Positions 51,216 through 61,216 of a stretch of 64,000 nucleotides of DNA are shown piece after piece. The notes below the pieces were generated by a model that did not search any database, was not told the origin of the DNA, and saw only the letters and a list, made by a program, of their open reading frames with translations. Within the stretch, counting starts at the first letter, position 1; the number at the start of each line of letters is the position of its first letter. The position numbers and the translations under genes are program-made. Source of the DNA: Allofournierella massiliensis (GTDB taxonomy: Bacteria > Bacillota > Clostridia > Oscillospirales > Ruminococcaceae). The stretch covers positions 1-64,000 of the forward strand of contig NZ_SLUM01000016.1 in assembly GCF_004345265.1 (NCBI RefSeq), read 5' to 3'.

Positions 51216-52286
51216 TTACTCCAGAATCTGGTCGATGAAGCCGCCGCCCAGAACCAGGCCGCCGCCGTAGAATACGGCGCTCTGACCGGGAGCGGGGGCG
51301 CGGGCAGGCTCTTCAAAGCGCACGGCGCCCTTGCCGTCGTAATGGCAGGACACGGGCTTGGAGGCGCTGCGGATCTTCACCAGATAATCCCCGGCGGGCA
51401 ATTCGCCCCCGGCGGCGCAGCATACGTCACGCAGGGTCATGCCGGAGAAGAATTCCTCACCGGCCCAGCCCAGCTCCACGTCGCCGTTCTCCCGAATGGC
51501 CTTCACAAAGGCGGGCTTGCCCAGTGCAAGGCCCAGACCCTTGCGCTGGCCCAGGGTGTAGTGCATTACGCCCTTGTGGGGGCCAAGATCCTGCCCGTCC
51601 GGCGCGATGAAACGGCCGGCCTTGTCCGCAAGGCCCCGGCCCCGGATGAAGGCGGCGTAGTCGCCGTCCGGAATGAAGCAGATTTCCATGCTGTCCGGGC
51701 TGTCGGCGCAGGGCAGGCCCAGATCGCGGGCAATCTGGCGGATGTCCTCCTTCTCAAACTCTCCCAGCGGCAGGCACAGCCGGGCCAGAATATCCTGCCC
51801 CAGGCGGTAGAGCATGTAGCTCTGGTCCCGGGCCACGCTGGCGGGCTGGGCGATGTGGTACTGGCCGGCGGCGGTCTGCTCCACACGGGCGTAGTGGCCG
51901 GTGGCGATGAAGGGGATGCCCAGCTCGTCGGCCCGGGCGGCCAGCAGCTTGAACTTTACGGTGGGGTTGCACAGCACGCAGGGGTTGGGGGTGCGTCCGG
52001 CGCAGTAGGCCTGGCAGAAGGGCTCCACCACCTGGCGCTCGAACTCCTCGCCTGCCTCGATGACCTCCAGCGGAATGCCCAGAGCGGCGGCCGCCTTCCG
52101 GGCTTCCTCCACCGCCTTGTCGTGGGCGGGGGAGAAGCGGATCACCGCACCGGTTACCGCAAAGCCCTGCTCCCGCAGGATGTGCACGCATACCGCGGAG
52201 TCCACCCCGCCGGATACGCCCACCAGCACCTTGTCCTGCTTTTCAAAGGTGGAAAAATCGTTGCCGGGGAATAAAATATCGCTCAT
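51216..52286 (-). CDS. mnmA: tRNA-specific 2-thiouridylase
   Basis: The 356-residue enzyme puts sulfur on uridine 34 of tRNA-Glu, -Gln and -Lys. The PP-loop SGGVDS lies at 25-30; NPCVLCNPTVKF holds the catalytic Cys103; the second Cys lies in SMEICFIPDGDYAAF (near residue 200). The C-terminal half is the usual beta-barrel. The frame is open upstream to 52412, but AAAAGGAGC lies before the ATG at 52286 and gives the normal N-terminus. Confidence 0.94.
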   Translation of the reverse strand: MSDILFPGNDFSTFEKQDKVLVGVSGGVDSAVCVHILREQGFAVTGAVIRFSPAHDKAVEEARKAAAALGIPLEVIEAGEEFERQVVEPFCQAYCAGRTPNPCVLCNPTVKFKLLAARADELGIPFIATGHYARVEQTAAGQYHIAQPASVARDQSYMLYRLGQDILARLCLPLGEFEKEDIRQIARDLGLPCADSPDSMEICFIPDGDYAAFIRGRGLADKAGRFIAPDGQDLGPHKGVMHYTLGQRKGLGLALGKPAFVKAIRENGDVELGWAGEEFFSGMTLRDVCCAAGGELPAGDYLVKIRSASKPVSCHYDGKGAVRFEEPARAPAPGQSAVFYGGGLVLGGGFIDQILE

Positions 52287-52318
52287 AATTCGTTGCTCCT
52301 TTTTGTTGGAAGCAGCCG

Positions 52319-52768
52319 TCAGGTCTGGCGGCCGCCGTACTTCTTGCTCTGCTCCACGGCCAGCCGGTCGCAGCGTTCGTTCTCCGGGTGACCGGCATGG
52401 CCCTTGATCCATTTATAGTGGATCACATGCCCTTCACACAGCTCCAGCAGCCGACCCCACAGATCCGGGTTGAGGGCGGGGGATTTGTCACTCTTTTTCC
52501 AGCCCCGGGCCCGCCAGCCCTTGGCCCAGCCCTTTTCCAGCCCGTCAATCACATATTTGGAATCGCTGCACAGGGTAATTTCACAGGGCTCCTTCAGCTG
52601 TTCCAGCGCCCGGATGAAGGCGGTGAGCTCCATGCGGTTGTTGGTGGTTTCGGCCTCGCCGCCGGAAAGCTCCTTTTCATACTGTTTATAGCGCAGTACT
52701 GCGCCCCAGCCGCCGGGGCCGGGGTTACCGCTGCAGGCACCGTCGGTAAAGATTTCAATCTGTTTCAT
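52319..52768 (-). CDS. rnhA: Ribonuclease HI
   Basis: The 149-residue enzyme cleaves the RNA of RNA/DNA hybrids. The DEDD site is visible: Asp9 in [14 protein letters not shown], Glu47 in NRMELTAF, Asp69 in LCSDSKYV, and a late Asp in [10 protein letters not shown]. The length is normal for bacterial RNase HI, with no extra hybrid-binding domain. GGAGGAC lies 5 bases before the ATG at 52768. It lies 32 bases upstream of mnmA on the same strand. Confidence 0.95.
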   Translation of the reverse strand: MKQIEIFTDGACSGNPGPGGWGAVLRYKQYEKELSGGEAETTNNRMELTAFIRALEQLKEPCEITLCSDSKYVIDGLEKGWAKGWRARGWKKSDKSPALNPDLWGRLLELCEGHVIHYKWIKGHAGHPENERCDRLAVEQSKKYGGRQT

Positions 52769-52918
52769 GCTGTCCTCCTGTCCGCGGGAAGGCGGGCTGT
52801 CTGTTCCGGGCACGGCTTTGTTTGGAAACCAATAGCCGGTCAATGCCCAATGGCACCATTATACCGGTTTTGCTCCCGGGCGGCAAGTGTAAGAGGGGAT
52901 TGGTCGGCCCATACTTGG

Positions 52919-52988
52919 GGCAACACCGCACATTTCAAAGCGGGTGCTTCCGGCGCGCTCCACCACCTGGAATTGTGCGGGATTGCCC
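52919..52988. repeat. Inverted-repeat element, copy C
   Basis: About 70 bp with ends GGCAACACCGCACATTTC and GGAATTGTGCGGGATTGCC and the shared TTCCGGCGCGCTCCACCACCTGGAATT right part (given here as separate short pieces TTCCGGCGCG and CTCCACCACCTGG). It lies between rnhA and the rnj promoter, so it is intergenic like copies A and B. Confidence 0.85.
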
Positions 52989-53034
52989 CGGAAAAGCCCT
53001 GCCCGCATTATTTTGCCCTGCCTGCTCCGCTTTG

Positions 53035-53064
53035 TTGACAGAAAGCATACAAAGAGGGTATAAT
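53035..53064 (+). promoter_or_regulatory. Promoter of the rnj operon
   Basis: Perfect TTGACA (53035-53040) and TATAAT (53059-53064) are 18 bases apart. The implied leader of about 215 nt contains GC-rich inverted stretches (such as 53103-53130) but no riboswitch I recognise. Confidence 0.85.
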
Positions 53065-53290
53065 AAAACTAACTTTAGGTTGGAGAAGTTTGCCAACCTT
53101 GGCCGAGCAGCGGCCCGTCGCCGCCGCTCTGTGTGCGTGATCCGTCCGGGGCCCGGTCGCATTGAACAAATGGACCCGTCGTGCCCAACACCACAAGCAT
53201 TTTCAAACTGAACCATCGTGCGCCCGGCCGTTTTCGCATCGTAACGGGAAACGGGTTTTTCCGGCGTACGCAATTTTACGGAGGAGATCT

Positions 53291-55123
53291 ATGACTCAAC
53301 AGAAAAACACGAAGGAAAAAGAGCCCAAAAAACCGCGCGCTGCCCATAAGCCGGCCGCGCCCAAAGCCGAGAATGCCGGCACGCAGCAGCCTGCTCAGCG
53401 CCGCCGCCCCTTCTATTCCCGGGGCCGCAAGCCTGCTGCCAAAAATCACAATAAGCAGGAAGAGGCTGTGCCGGTGCACATTATTCCTCTGGGCGGTCTG
53501 GGTGAAGTGGGCAAAAACATCACCCTGTATGAGTGCCAGGGAGACATGCTCATCGTGGACTGCGGCCTGGTTTTTCCGGACAGCGACATGTTCGGCATCG
53601 ACCTGGTCATTCCGGACTTCACCTATGTGGTGCAGAACAAGGATAAGATCAAGGGCGTGGTAATCACCCACGGCCATGAGGATCACATCGGCGCGCTGCC
53701 CTACCTGCTCAAGCAGGTGAACCTGCCCATCTATGCCACCAAGCTGACCATCGGCCTGATCAAGAACAAGCTGGAAGAGCACAATCTGCTGGGCCGCACC
53801 AAGCTGGTGGAGATTCATCCCCGCCACAAGTTCAAGCTGGGCTGCTTTACCATCGAGCCCATCCATGTGAACCACTCCATCCCGGATGCGGTGGCTCTGG
53901 CCATCGACTGCCCGGCGGGCGTGATCATCCAGACGGGCGACTTCAAGATTGACTATACCCCGCTGTCCGCCGGGCCCACCGATCTGGTGACCATTGCGGA
54001 ATACGGCAAAAAGGGTGTGCTGGCCCTGCTGAGCGATTCCACCAACGCCGAGCGGCCGGGCTTTACCGCCACCGAGCACAAGGTGGCCGACAGCTTTGCC
54101 AACCTGTTCCGCCGGGCGGACAAACAGCGCATCATCATTGCAACCTTTGCTTCCAACATCTACCGTGTACAGCAGATCATTGATCTGGCGGTGGAAAACG
54201 GCCGCAAGGTGGCGGTGTCCGGCCGGAGCATGGCCAACAACACCCAGATGGCCCTGGAGCTGGGCTATCTGCATGCGCCGGAGGGCGTGCTCATTGATCT
54301 GGAGCAGATCAACAAGTACCCGCCGGAGCAGATCGTGCTGATCACCACCGGCAGCCAGGGCGAGCCGCTGAGCGCCTTGTCCCGCATGGCCAGCGCCAGC
54401 CACCGGAATGTGCGCGTGGGCCCCGGCGACTTCATCATCATCTCCGCCACCCCCATCCCCGGCAATGAAAAGATGGTCACCAAGGTGGTGAACGGTCTGT
54501 TACTGCTGGGCGCGGAGGTCATTTACGAATCCATGTATGATGTGCATGTGTCCGGCCACGCCTGCCAGGAGGAGCAGAAGCTGATGCTCACGCTGGCGGC
54601 GCCCAAATACTTCCTGCCGGTGCACGGCGAGTACAAGCAGCTGAAAAAGCATGCCATCACCGCCGAAAAGCTGGGCATCCCCCCCAAGAACATCCACATC
54701 GCCGAGATCGGGCAGGACATCATCCTCTCGGCCGACAGCCTTTCCACCGGTGAGCCGGTGCCTGCCGGCGCCGTAATGGTGGACGGCCTGGGCGTGGGCG
54801 ACGTGGGCAACGTGGTTCTGCGGGACCGCCGTCATCTGTCCGAGGACGGTCTGGTTATCGTGGTGGCCACGGTCAACTCCCGCACCGGTCAGGTAATGGC
54901 CGGGCCGGATCTGGTTTCCCGCGGCTTTGTGTATGTGCGCGAGAGCGAGCAGCTGATGGACGAAGCCCGCCGGCTGGTGAGCCAGTGCTTCGAGCGGTGC
55001 GCCGCAGAAAATGTGCGCGACTGGAACAGCGTAAAGACCCGCGTGCGGGAGGCGCTGTCCTCTTATATCTACCGCAAGACCAAGCGCAGCCCCATGATCC
55101 TGCCCATCCTCATGGAGGTCTGA
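53291..55123 (+). CDS. rnj: Ribonuclease J
   Basis: The 610-residue metallo-beta-lactamase/beta-CASP nuclease matures and degrades RNA from 5' ends. The metal motif HGHEDHIG starts at His127, with DCGLVFPDSDM and SDSTNAERPG following and VHGEYKQL plus SGHACQEE in the C-terminal half. The first about 58 residues are a Lys/Pro/Ala-rich basic tail not found in B. subtilis RNase J1, likely an RNA-contact arm; this is inference. The frame is open upstream to 53162, but ACGGAGGAG lies before the ATG at 53291. A TGA at 55121-55123 ends it 28 bases before gdpP. Confidence 0.95.
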   Translation: MTQQKNTKEKEPKKPRAAHKPAAPKAENAGTQQPAQRRRPFYSRGRKPAAKNHNKQEEAVPVHIIPLGGLGEVGKNITLYECQGDMLIVDCGLVFPDSDMFGIDLVIPDFTYVVQNKDKIKGVVITHGHEDHIGALPYLLKQVNLPIYATKLTIGLIKNKLEEHNLLGRTKLVEIHPRHKFKLGCFTIEPIHVNHSIPDAVALAIDCPAGVIIQTGDFKIDYTPLSAGPTDLVTIAEYGKKGVLALLSDSTNAERPGFTATEHKVADSFANLFRRADKQRIIIATFASNIYRVQQIIDLAVENGRKVAVSGRSMANNTQMALELGYLHAPEGVLIDLEQINKYPPEQIVLITTGSQGEPLSALSRMASASHRNVRVGPGDFIIISATPIPGNEKMVTKVVNGLLLLGAEVIYESMYDVHVSGHACQEEQKLMLTLAAPKYFLPVHGEYKQLKKHAITAEKLGIPPKNIHIAEIGQDIILSADSLSTGEPVPAGAVMVDGLGVGDVGNVVLRDRRHLSEDGLVIVVATVNSRTGQVMAGPDLVSRGFVYVRESEQLMDEARRLVSQCFERCAAENVRDWNSVKTRVREALSSYIYRKTKRSPMILPILMEV

Positions 55124-55151
55124 CCCCAAACGCAAAGGAGGCTGTTGGGCC

Positions 55152-57137
55152 ATGGATCTGAAACCACGTTTCACACTGGAGGTCTACACCGCCGGGCTTC
55201 TGGTTTTGAGCACGCTGCTCACCGTTCTGGTGGGCCTGCTGGAACCCCGGCTGCTGTGGGTGCTGATCCCGCTGCTGGCCGTTCTGGTTCTGGTGCTGTT
55301 TTTCCTTGCAGGGCGGCTGCGCCGGGGTCTTGCCCGGGCGCTGCAGTGCGAGAGCTTTGAAAACAGCCAGGTACAGCTGAGTCTGGGCACCACGGCGCTG
55401 CCGGTGGCCCTGCTCAGCGGCAAGACTCTTGTGTGGTACAACAGCGCCTTCCGCCAGCGCATTCTGGCAGACGAGGACCGTCTGCTTGCTCCGGTGGGCA
55501 AGGTGCTCTGCGGGCTGGATCTGCACCAGTGCAGCGAGCCCGCCGGCCAGGTGCTGGAGCACGAGGGCCGCAAATACAATATTTTTGCGTCGGTAACCTC
55601 CGGGCGTGAGGCACTCACGGTGCTGTATCTGGTGGACGAGACCGACCTGCGCCAGCGGGCGGCGGAATACGACGCCACCCGTCCGGCCTATATGATCATC
55701 GAGATCGACGCCTACGCCGAACAGCTGGCCGAGCTGAAGGACTCGGAAAAGGCCCGGGTGCTGGAAGGCATCAACCGGGTGCTGGAGAACTACATCGGCC
55801 GCACCACCGGCTTTTTGCAGCGGGTGAGCAACGCCCGCTACATAGCGGTGGTGGAGGAGCGCCACATGAAGGAAATGGTGGCGGCAAAGTTCGATGTGCT
55901 GGATAAGATCCGTGCGCTGGAAGGCGAAGTGAACGTGACGCTGTCCATTGGCGTAGGCCGGGGCGGCGACACCCTGCGCCAGTGCGAGGAGATGGCCCGC
56001 CAGTCGCTGGACATGGCCCTTGGCCGGGGCGGCGATCAGGCGGCAGTGAAAACCCCCGAGGGCTTTGCCTTCTACGGCGGTGTGTCCCGCAGCGTGGAAA
56101 AGCGCAGTCGGGTCAAGAGTCGCATCGTGGCCAAGGCCCTGTGCGATCTGATCCGTCAGGCGGACAGTGTGCTCATCATGGGTCACCGGATGAGCGATCT
56201 GGACTGCGTGGGCGCGGCCATCGGTGTGCTGCGCATCTGCAAGGCGCTGGACGCGCCGGCTGCCATCGTGGTGCGGCGGGATGCAACACTGGCCCAGAGC
56301 GTGCTGGACGAATTCCAGGCCGCGGGCCTGGGCGAGGACTTCATCTCGCCGGAAGTGGCGCTGGACGGCATGACCGACAACACCCTGCTGCTGGTGGTGG
56401 ACACTCACATCAAAGGCCTGCTGGAAAGCGGCGATGTGTATCGCAAATGCCGCCAGGTGGCGGTGATCGACCACCACCGCAAGGCCGTGGGACACATCGA
56501 CAACGCGGTGCTGTTCTTCCACGAGCCCTATGCTTCCTCCACCTGTGAGCTGGTGAGCGAGCTTTTGCAGTATGTGGAGGCGGAAAATGCCCGCCCCACC
56601 GCGCTGGAAGCCGAGGCGCTGCTGGCCGGCATCATGCTGGATACCCGCAACTTCGGCATTCACACCGGCGTGCGTACCTTTGAGGCGGCTGCTTATCTGC
56701 GCCGTATGGGCGCCATGACCGAGCGGGTGAAGCTGCTGTTCAACTCCAGCCTGCAGGAATACACCGCCAAGTCCAATCTGGTGGAAAACGCCGATATTTA
56801 TATGGGCTGTGCGGTGTCGGTATCCGGCGAGCTTCCGCCGGACATGGCGGTTGCGGTGCCTCAGGCGGCCAACGATCTGCTCACCATCCAGGGGGTGGGA
56901 GCCAGCTTTGTGGCCGTGCAGCAGGGCAGCGGGGTGAACATCTCCGCCCGCAGCATGGGCGCCGTGAACGTGCAGGTCATCATGGAGCAGCTGGGCGGCG
57001 GCGGTCATCTGACCATGGCCGGTGCCCAGATGAAGGATACCACCATCGACGAAGCCGAAAAGCGCATCCGTCAGGCCATTGCCCGCTACCGGCAGGAGCA
57101 GGCCGAGGAAGAGGGGCGCTCCGGCAAGAAACGATAA
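55152..57137 (+). CDS. gdpP: c-di-AMP phosphodiesterase (GdpP-like)
   Basis: The 661-residue protein has two N-terminal transmembrane helices (about 13-30 and 35-55), a PAS-like sensor region (about 75-160), a degenerate GGDEF-like domain (about 170-300) and a DHH/DHHA1 phosphoesterase (about 335-650). The DHH motifs are GHRMSDLDC near 343, VVDTH near 413 and DHH at about 439-441; [10 protein letters not shown] near 507 and [10 protein letters not shown] near 616 belong to DHHA1. It degrades the cell-wall and potassium second messenger c-di-AMP. Order rnj-gdpP-rplI-dnaB is common in clostridia. AAAGGAGG precedes the ATG. Confidence 0.93.
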   Translation: MDLKPRFTLEVYTAGLLVLSTLLTVLVGLLEPRLLWVLIPLLAVLVLVLFFLAGRLRRGLARALQCESFENSQVQLSLGTTALPVALLSGKTLVWYNSAFRQRILADEDRLLAPVGKVLCGLDLHQCSEPAGQVLEHEGRKYNIFASVTSGREALTVLYLVDETDLRQRAAEYDATRPAYMIIEIDAYAEQLAELKDSEKARVLEGINRVLENYIGRTTGFLQRVSNARYIAVVEERHMKEMVAAKFDVLDKIRALEGEVNVTLSIGVGRGGDTLRQCEEMARQSLDMALGRGGDQAAVKTPEGFAFYGGVSRSVEKRSRVKSRIVAKALCDLIRQADSVLIMGHRMSDLDCVGAAIGVLRICKALDAPAAIVVRRDATLAQSVLDEFQAAGLGEDFISPEVALDGMTDNTLLLVVDTHIKGLLESGDVYRKCRQVAVIDHHRKAVGHIDNAVLFFHEPYASSTCELVSELLQYVEAENARPTALEAEALLAGIMLDTRNFGIHTGVRTFEAAAYLRRMGAMTERVKLLFNSSLQEYTAKSNLVENADIYMGCAVSVSGELPPDMAVAVPQAANDLLTIQGVGASFVAVQQGSGVNISARSMGAVNVQVIMEQLGGGGHLTMAGAQMKDTTIDEAEKRIRQAIARYRQEQAEEEGRSGKKR

Positions 57138-57210
57138 ACCCGGCCCTGCGGCCGGCCAAAATACGCGGCGCCTGCAAGCGGGTGCCGCGCACATAAGGAG
57201 AGAGATACCA

Positions 57211-57654
57211 ATGAAGGTTATTCTGAAGCAGGATGTGAAGAACATCGGCAAAAAGGATGAAATCCACGAAGTGTCGGACGGCTACGCCCGCAACTTCCTG
57301 TTCCCTCGCGGCCTGGCCGCCGAGGCGGACGCCACCGCACTGAATCTGGTGCGCACCAAGAACGAAGCCAAGGAGCATCATGCTGCCGAGGCCCTGGCTG
57401 CTGCCCAGCAGCTGGCCGCCACCATCAAGGACAAGACCGTTGTGATCAAGAGCAAGGGCAACGGCGGCCGCCTGTTCGGCAAGATCACCTCCAAGGAGGT
57501 GGCCCAGCACCTGAGCCAGATGGTGGGCACCGAGATCGACAAGCGCAAGGTGGAACTGGAGCGGGACATCAAGGAGTTCGGCACCACCAACGCCACTGTG
57601 AAGCTGCACCCCGGCGTGACCAGCACCTTCAAGGTGAAGGTTGAGGAGCAGTAA
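57211..57654 (+). CDS. rplI: Ribosomal protein bL9
   Basis: The 147-residue protein has the L9 N-terminal domain ([18 protein letters not shown], then [13 protein letters not shown]) linked by a long helix to the C-terminal 23S-binding domain ([18 protein letters not shown]). The frame is open upstream to 57079, but AAGGAGAGAG lies before the ATG at 57211, which matches the universal L9 start. Confidence 0.96.
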   Translation: MKVILKQDVKNIGKKDEIHEVSDGYARNFLFPRGLAAEADATALNLVRTKNEAKEHHAAEALAAAQQLAATIKDKTVVIKSKGNGGRLFGKITSKEVAQHLSQMVGTEIDKRKVELERDIKEFGTTNATVKLHPGVTSTFKVKVEEQ

Positions 57655-57668
57655 AAAGCGGAACCGCT

Positions 57669-57773
57669 GCGCCCAGTGGGGCGGTCATGGGGAAGAATGG
57701 CCCCGAAGGCCGCGCCCGCTGGGCGCTGCTTGCTGAAAACAGCAAAGCAGGATGCACTCCATTCCATGTGGAG
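57669..57773 (+). other. Structured 165-nt gap between rplI and dnaB
   Basis: Three hairpins follow one another: GCGCCCAG/CTGGGCGC (57669-57726, with an inner GC-rich helix), CTGC-TTGCTG/CAGCAA-GCAG (57726-57750 region, core 57730-57745) and CTCCA/TGGAG (57757-57773). There is no T-run, so it does not look like a simple terminator. It may be a regulatory leader or RNA-processing site. Confidence 0.45.
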
Positions 57774-57819
57774 CGACGCTGACTGAAAAACCAACCGTAG
57801 CGAAAGGGAACGATGCCTG

Positions 57820-59217
57820 ATGCAGGATACAAATTTTGAACTGGACAGCATGAATCTGGCCGAGCCGTATAATATGGAAGCGGAGCAGTCGGTGCTGGGC
57901 GCCGCTCTGCTGGACAGCGAACGGGTGATGCCCGCGCTGATCAATACCCTCAAGCCGGAAATGTTCTATTCCCGCCAGAACGCCGAGATCTTCAGCCAGA
58001 TGGTGGAGCTGTATTCCGGCACCGAGCAGCTGGACGCGGTGACCCTGATCGACGCGGTGGCCTCCACCGGCGTGTTCGAGAGCATGGAGGCCGCCAAGGT
58101 CTACATTGCCCGTCTGGGCGAGGTGGTGCCCTCCATCAGCAACTTCGGCGCCTACGCCCGCATTGTGGAGGAGAAATACCTCACCCGTCAGGTGATGCAG
58201 CTGGCCCAGAACATCCTCAAGCAGTCCAGCGCCCAGCCGGACGCGGATATGCTGCTGGAGAGTGTGGAGCAGCGACTGACCGACATCCGCTCCAACCAGA
58301 AGCGGGAGGAGCTGACCAAGCTGTCCGACGCGTTTCTGGAGACCATGGCCACCCTGCAGAAGATCGCGGGCCCCAACAAGGACAAATACGCCGGTATTCC
58401 CACCGGCTTTACCTATCTGGATTCCATCCTCACCGGCCTGGGCCGGTCCGACCTGATCATTCTGGCCGCCCGCCCCGGTATGGGCAAGACCAGCTTTGCG
58501 CTGAACATCGCCACCAACGTGGCCAAAAAGAGCCATATTCCTGTGGCCATCTTCAGCCTGGAAATGAGCAAGGAGCAGCTGACCAACCGTATCCTCTCCG
58601 CCGAGGCCGGCGTGGACAGCCACTCCTTCCGTTCCGGTGCGCTCAGCGGCAACGACTGGGACGATCTGGCCCACGCCATGGACGTGCTGCACGATGTGCC
58701 CATTTTTATGGACGATACCTCCGGCATCACCATCCCGGAGGTGAAGGCCAAGATCCGCAAGATCAATCAGGACCCGGAAAAGACCCCCATCGGGCTGGTG
58801 GTCATCGACTACTTACAGCTGATGACCAGCGGCAAGCGCACCGAAAACCGTGTGCAGGAAATCAGTGATATTACCCGAAATCTGAAAATCATGGCCAAGG
58901 AGCTGAATGTGCCGGTCATCGCTTTGTCTCAGCTGTCCCGTGCGGCGGAGAAGAGCAGCGGCCGATCCGACCACCGGCCCCAGCTGTCCGACCTGCGTGA
59001 CTCCGGTTCCATCGAGCAGGACGCCGACATCGTACTGTTTTTGTACCGCGAGGGCTACTACACCTCCATGAGCGGCGAAAGCCTGGAGGAGAGCGATTCC
59101 AGCACCGCCGAGTGCATCATCGCCAAGAACCGTCACGGCGAAACCGGCAAGGTGGATCTGGGCTGGGACGGCGCGCACACCCGCTTCGTGAACGTGGATT
59201 ACAACCATGCGGGATGA
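57820..59217 (+). CDS. dnaB: Replicative DNA helicase
   Basis: The 465-residue hexameric helicase has the N-terminal primase-interacting domain (EAEQSVLGAALLD) and the RecA-like C-terminal domain with Walker A RPGMGKTS (about 216-223), FSLEMSKEQLTNR, Walker B VVIDYLQLM, and RDSGSIEQDADIV near the end. This is normal length. GAAAGGGA precedes the ATG. The stop lies inside the start region of tilS. Confidence 0.96.
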   Translation: MQDTNFELDSMNLAEPYNMEAEQSVLGAALLDSERVMPALINTLKPEMFYSRQNAEIFSQMVELYSGTEQLDAVTLIDAVASTGVFESMEAAKVYIARLGEVVPSISNFGAYARIVEEKYLTRQVMQLAQNILKQSSAQPDADMLLESVEQRLTDIRSNQKREELTKLSDAFLETMATLQKIAGPNKDKYAGIPTGFTYLDSILTGLGRSDLIILAARPGMGKTSFALNIATNVAKKSHIPVAIFSLEMSKEQLTNRILSAEAGVDSHSFRSGALSGNDWDDLAHAMDVLHDVPIFMDDTSGITIPEVKAKIRKINQDPEKTPIGLVVIDYLQLMTSGKRTENRVQEISDITRNLKIMAKELNVPVIALSQLSRAAEKSSGRSDHRPQLSDLRDSGSIEQDADIVLFLYREGYYTSMSGESLEESDSSTAECIIAKNRHGETGKVDLGWDGAHTRFVNVDYNHAG

Positions 59218-60592
59218 GCCGATGAGCGCCGCCGCCTTTGAGGAGCAGGTCTTGGAGAGCATCCGCAGCCGGAACATGCTGCAGCCCGGCGACCGGGTGA
59301 TCGCGGCGGTGTCCGGCGGGGCGGATTCCATGGCCCTGCTGCGCTTTTTTCTGCGCCGGGGCCGGGAGCTGGGCATCACATGGGAGGCGGCCCATGTGAA
59401 CCACGGCCTGCGGGACGCGGCAGAGAACGACGAGACCTTTGTGGCTGAATTTTGTACAAAAGAAGGCGTGTTGCTGCATTGCCATCATGCCGGCCGGCAG
59501 ACCGAACGACGCAGCGAGGAGTGGGCAAGGCAGTTGCGCTATGCGTTTTTTGAGCAGCTGGCAAAAAAAGATCCGGCGGTGAAGATCGCCACCGCCCACA
59601 CCCTTACCGACCAGGCGGAAACGCTACTGTTCCGGCTGGCCCGGGGAACCGGGCTGGCTGGCGCGGCGGGTATTCCGCCGGTGCGGGAGCCCTATATCCG
59701 GCCGCTGCTGGAGCTGCCACGAAATGCAACCGAGGATTATTGCCGGGCCACCGGCACTCCCTTTGTGCTGGACGAGACCAACGCAGACAGTGCGTATTCC
59801 CGCAATCGAATTCGCCATCAGGTGCTGCCCCAGCTGGAGCAGATCAACCCGGAAGCCCAGCGGGCACTGGGGGAATATTGCAGCAGAGCTCAGGGCTGGC
59901 TGCAATATTTTCGCCGTGAGGGGGAACACTTGCTGCAAACGGCCCGCTGCGGCGACGGCTGGAGCGCAAAGATCCTGCTGGAGGCGGACCCGGTGCTTCG
60001 GGCCGAGGCGCTGCGCTGTCTGGTGGAAGAAAAAGCCCCGCTGCGTCAGGCGGATCTGCCCAAGCTGGAGGCTCTGCTCGAAGGCCGCAGCCGGGCGGCT
60101 CAGCTGGCTGGCGGTGTGCGGATCGAGCGGTGTGCCGGCGTTCTGCGCTGGGCACAGAGCACCGAAGAGCAGCCGGATCCGCCCCGACTCGCCAGGCCGG
60201 GGGAATACCGCCTGCCCGGCGGCTATCGGCTGCGGCTGGAGCTGGCCGAGGGCGAAGAATGTGAACAAATCAAAAAATTTGCCGCGGGCCGGAAAAAGGG
60301 CTTAACCAATTGTGTGGATTATGATAAAATAAGGAGTAGTTTGTCTCTGCGTACCCGCCAGCCGGGCGACCGGTTCCATCCGGCGGGGCGCAGCGGTAGC
60401 AAGAGCCTGAAAAAATACTTCAACGAGGCGGGAATTCCCGGCGTACAGCGTGCGCTGGCGCCCCTTCTGGCCCAGGGCAGCCAGGTGATCTGGCTGTGGG
60501 GCGGTGGTGTGGCCCAGGGGTATGCCCCCACAGCTGCCACCAGCCGTATCCTGGTGATCCGTCCGTTGGAACCAACCAACAAGGAGCAGTGA
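59207..60592 (+). CDS. tilS: tRNA(Ile)-lysidine synthetase
   Basis: The 461-residue enzyme modifies C34 of tRNA-Ile-CAU to lysidine. The PP-loop SGGADS lies at 36-41; [14 protein letters not shown] follows near 64; [19 protein letters not shown] lies near 128; and the C-terminal [10 protein letters not shown] domain is present. The ATG at 59207 overlaps dnaB by 11 bases; an in-frame ATG at 59222 would remove the overlap and cannot be excluded, since neither has a strong ribosome site. Confidence 0.92.
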   Translation: MRDEPMSAAAFEEQVLESIRSRNMLQPGDRVIAAVSGGADSMALLRFFLRRGRELGITWEAAHVNHGLRDAAENDETFVAEFCTKEGVLLHCHHAGRQTERRSEEWARQLRYAFFEQLAKKDPAVKIATAHTLTDQAETLLFRLARGTGLAGAAGIPPVREPYIRPLLELPRNATEDYCRATGTPFVLDETNADSAYSRNRIRHQVLPQLEQINPEAQRALGEYCSRAQGWLQYFRREGEHLLQTARCGDGWSAKILLEADPVLRAEALRCLVEEKAPLRQADLPKLEALLEGRSRAAQLAGGVRIERCAGVLRWAQSTEEQPDPPRLARPGEYRLPGGYRLRLELAEGEECEQIKKFAAGRKKGLTNCVDYDKIRSSLSLRTRQPGDRFHPAGRSGSKSLKKYFNEAGIPGVQRALAPLLAQGSQVIWLWGGGVAQGYAPTAATSRILVIRPLEPTNKEQ

Positions 60593-60599
60593 ACAAACA

Positions 60600-61145
60600 A
60601 TGAGTCAGAGCAACGATATCCTGCAGGTATTACTCACCGAAGAACAGCTGAAAGCCAAGTGCGCCGAGATGGGCGCCCAGATCACCAAAGATTATCAGGG
60701 CAAGAACCTGCTGCTGGTCACCGTGCTGAAGGGCGCCGTGGTCTATCTGGCCGACCTGATGCGCTGCATCGATCTGCCCTGCGCCATCGACTTTATGGTC
60801 GTTTCCTCCTACGGCAGCGGCGTAAAAACCAGTGGCGTGGTGAAGATCGTGAAGGATCTGGATCAGGATCTGTCCGGCAAGGATATCCTGATCGTGGAGG
60901 ACATTCTGGATTCCGGCATGACCCTGAGTTATCTGAAGGGGCTCCTGCAGGGCCGCAACCCTGCCAGCATCCGTATTGCCACCCTGCTGGATAAGCCCAG
61001 CCGCCGCAAGGTGGATCTGCAGGCGGACTATGTGGGCTACGAGGTGCCGGACGAGTTCGTGGTGGGCTATGGCCTGGACTACGACGAGCAGTACCGCAAC
61101 CTGCCCTATGTGGGCATTCTGAAGCCCGAAGTATACACCAAATAA
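60600..61145 (+). CDS. hpt: Hypoxanthine phosphoribosyltransferase
   Basis: The 181-residue enzyme salvages hypoxanthine and guanine with PRPP. The PRPP motif [11 protein letters not shown] lies at about 99-109, the flexible-loop [11 protein letters not shown] near 70 and the base-contact [10 protein letters not shown] near 158. It lies between tilS and ftsH as in many Firmicutes. AAGGAGCAG is spaced about 9 bases before the ATG. Confidence 0.95.
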   Translation: MSQSNDILQVLLTEEQLKAKCAEMGAQITKDYQGKNLLLVTVLKGAVVYLADLMRCIDLPCAIDFMVVSSYGSGVKTSGVVKIVKDLDQDLSGKDILIVEDILDSGMTLSYLKGLLQGRNPASIRIATLLDKPSRRKVDLQADYVGYEVPDEFVVGYGLDYDEQYRNLPYVGILKPEVYTK

Positions 61146-61150
61146 CATGC

Positions 61151-61197
61151 GCACGGGGGCGCGAAGCAACGGCCGAAACGCGGCCGGGCCCCCGTGC
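61151..61197 (+). other. Intergenic hairpin between hpt and ftsH
   Basis: A perfect 10-bp stem GCACGGGGGC/GCCCCCGTGC encloses an inner CGGCCG/CGGCCG helix and lies just ahead of the ftsH ribosome site. There is no T-run, so it more likely affects RNA stability or translation than termination. Confidence 0.5.
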
Positions 61198-61216
61198 GGA
61201 ATAGGAGATGAAGTCT

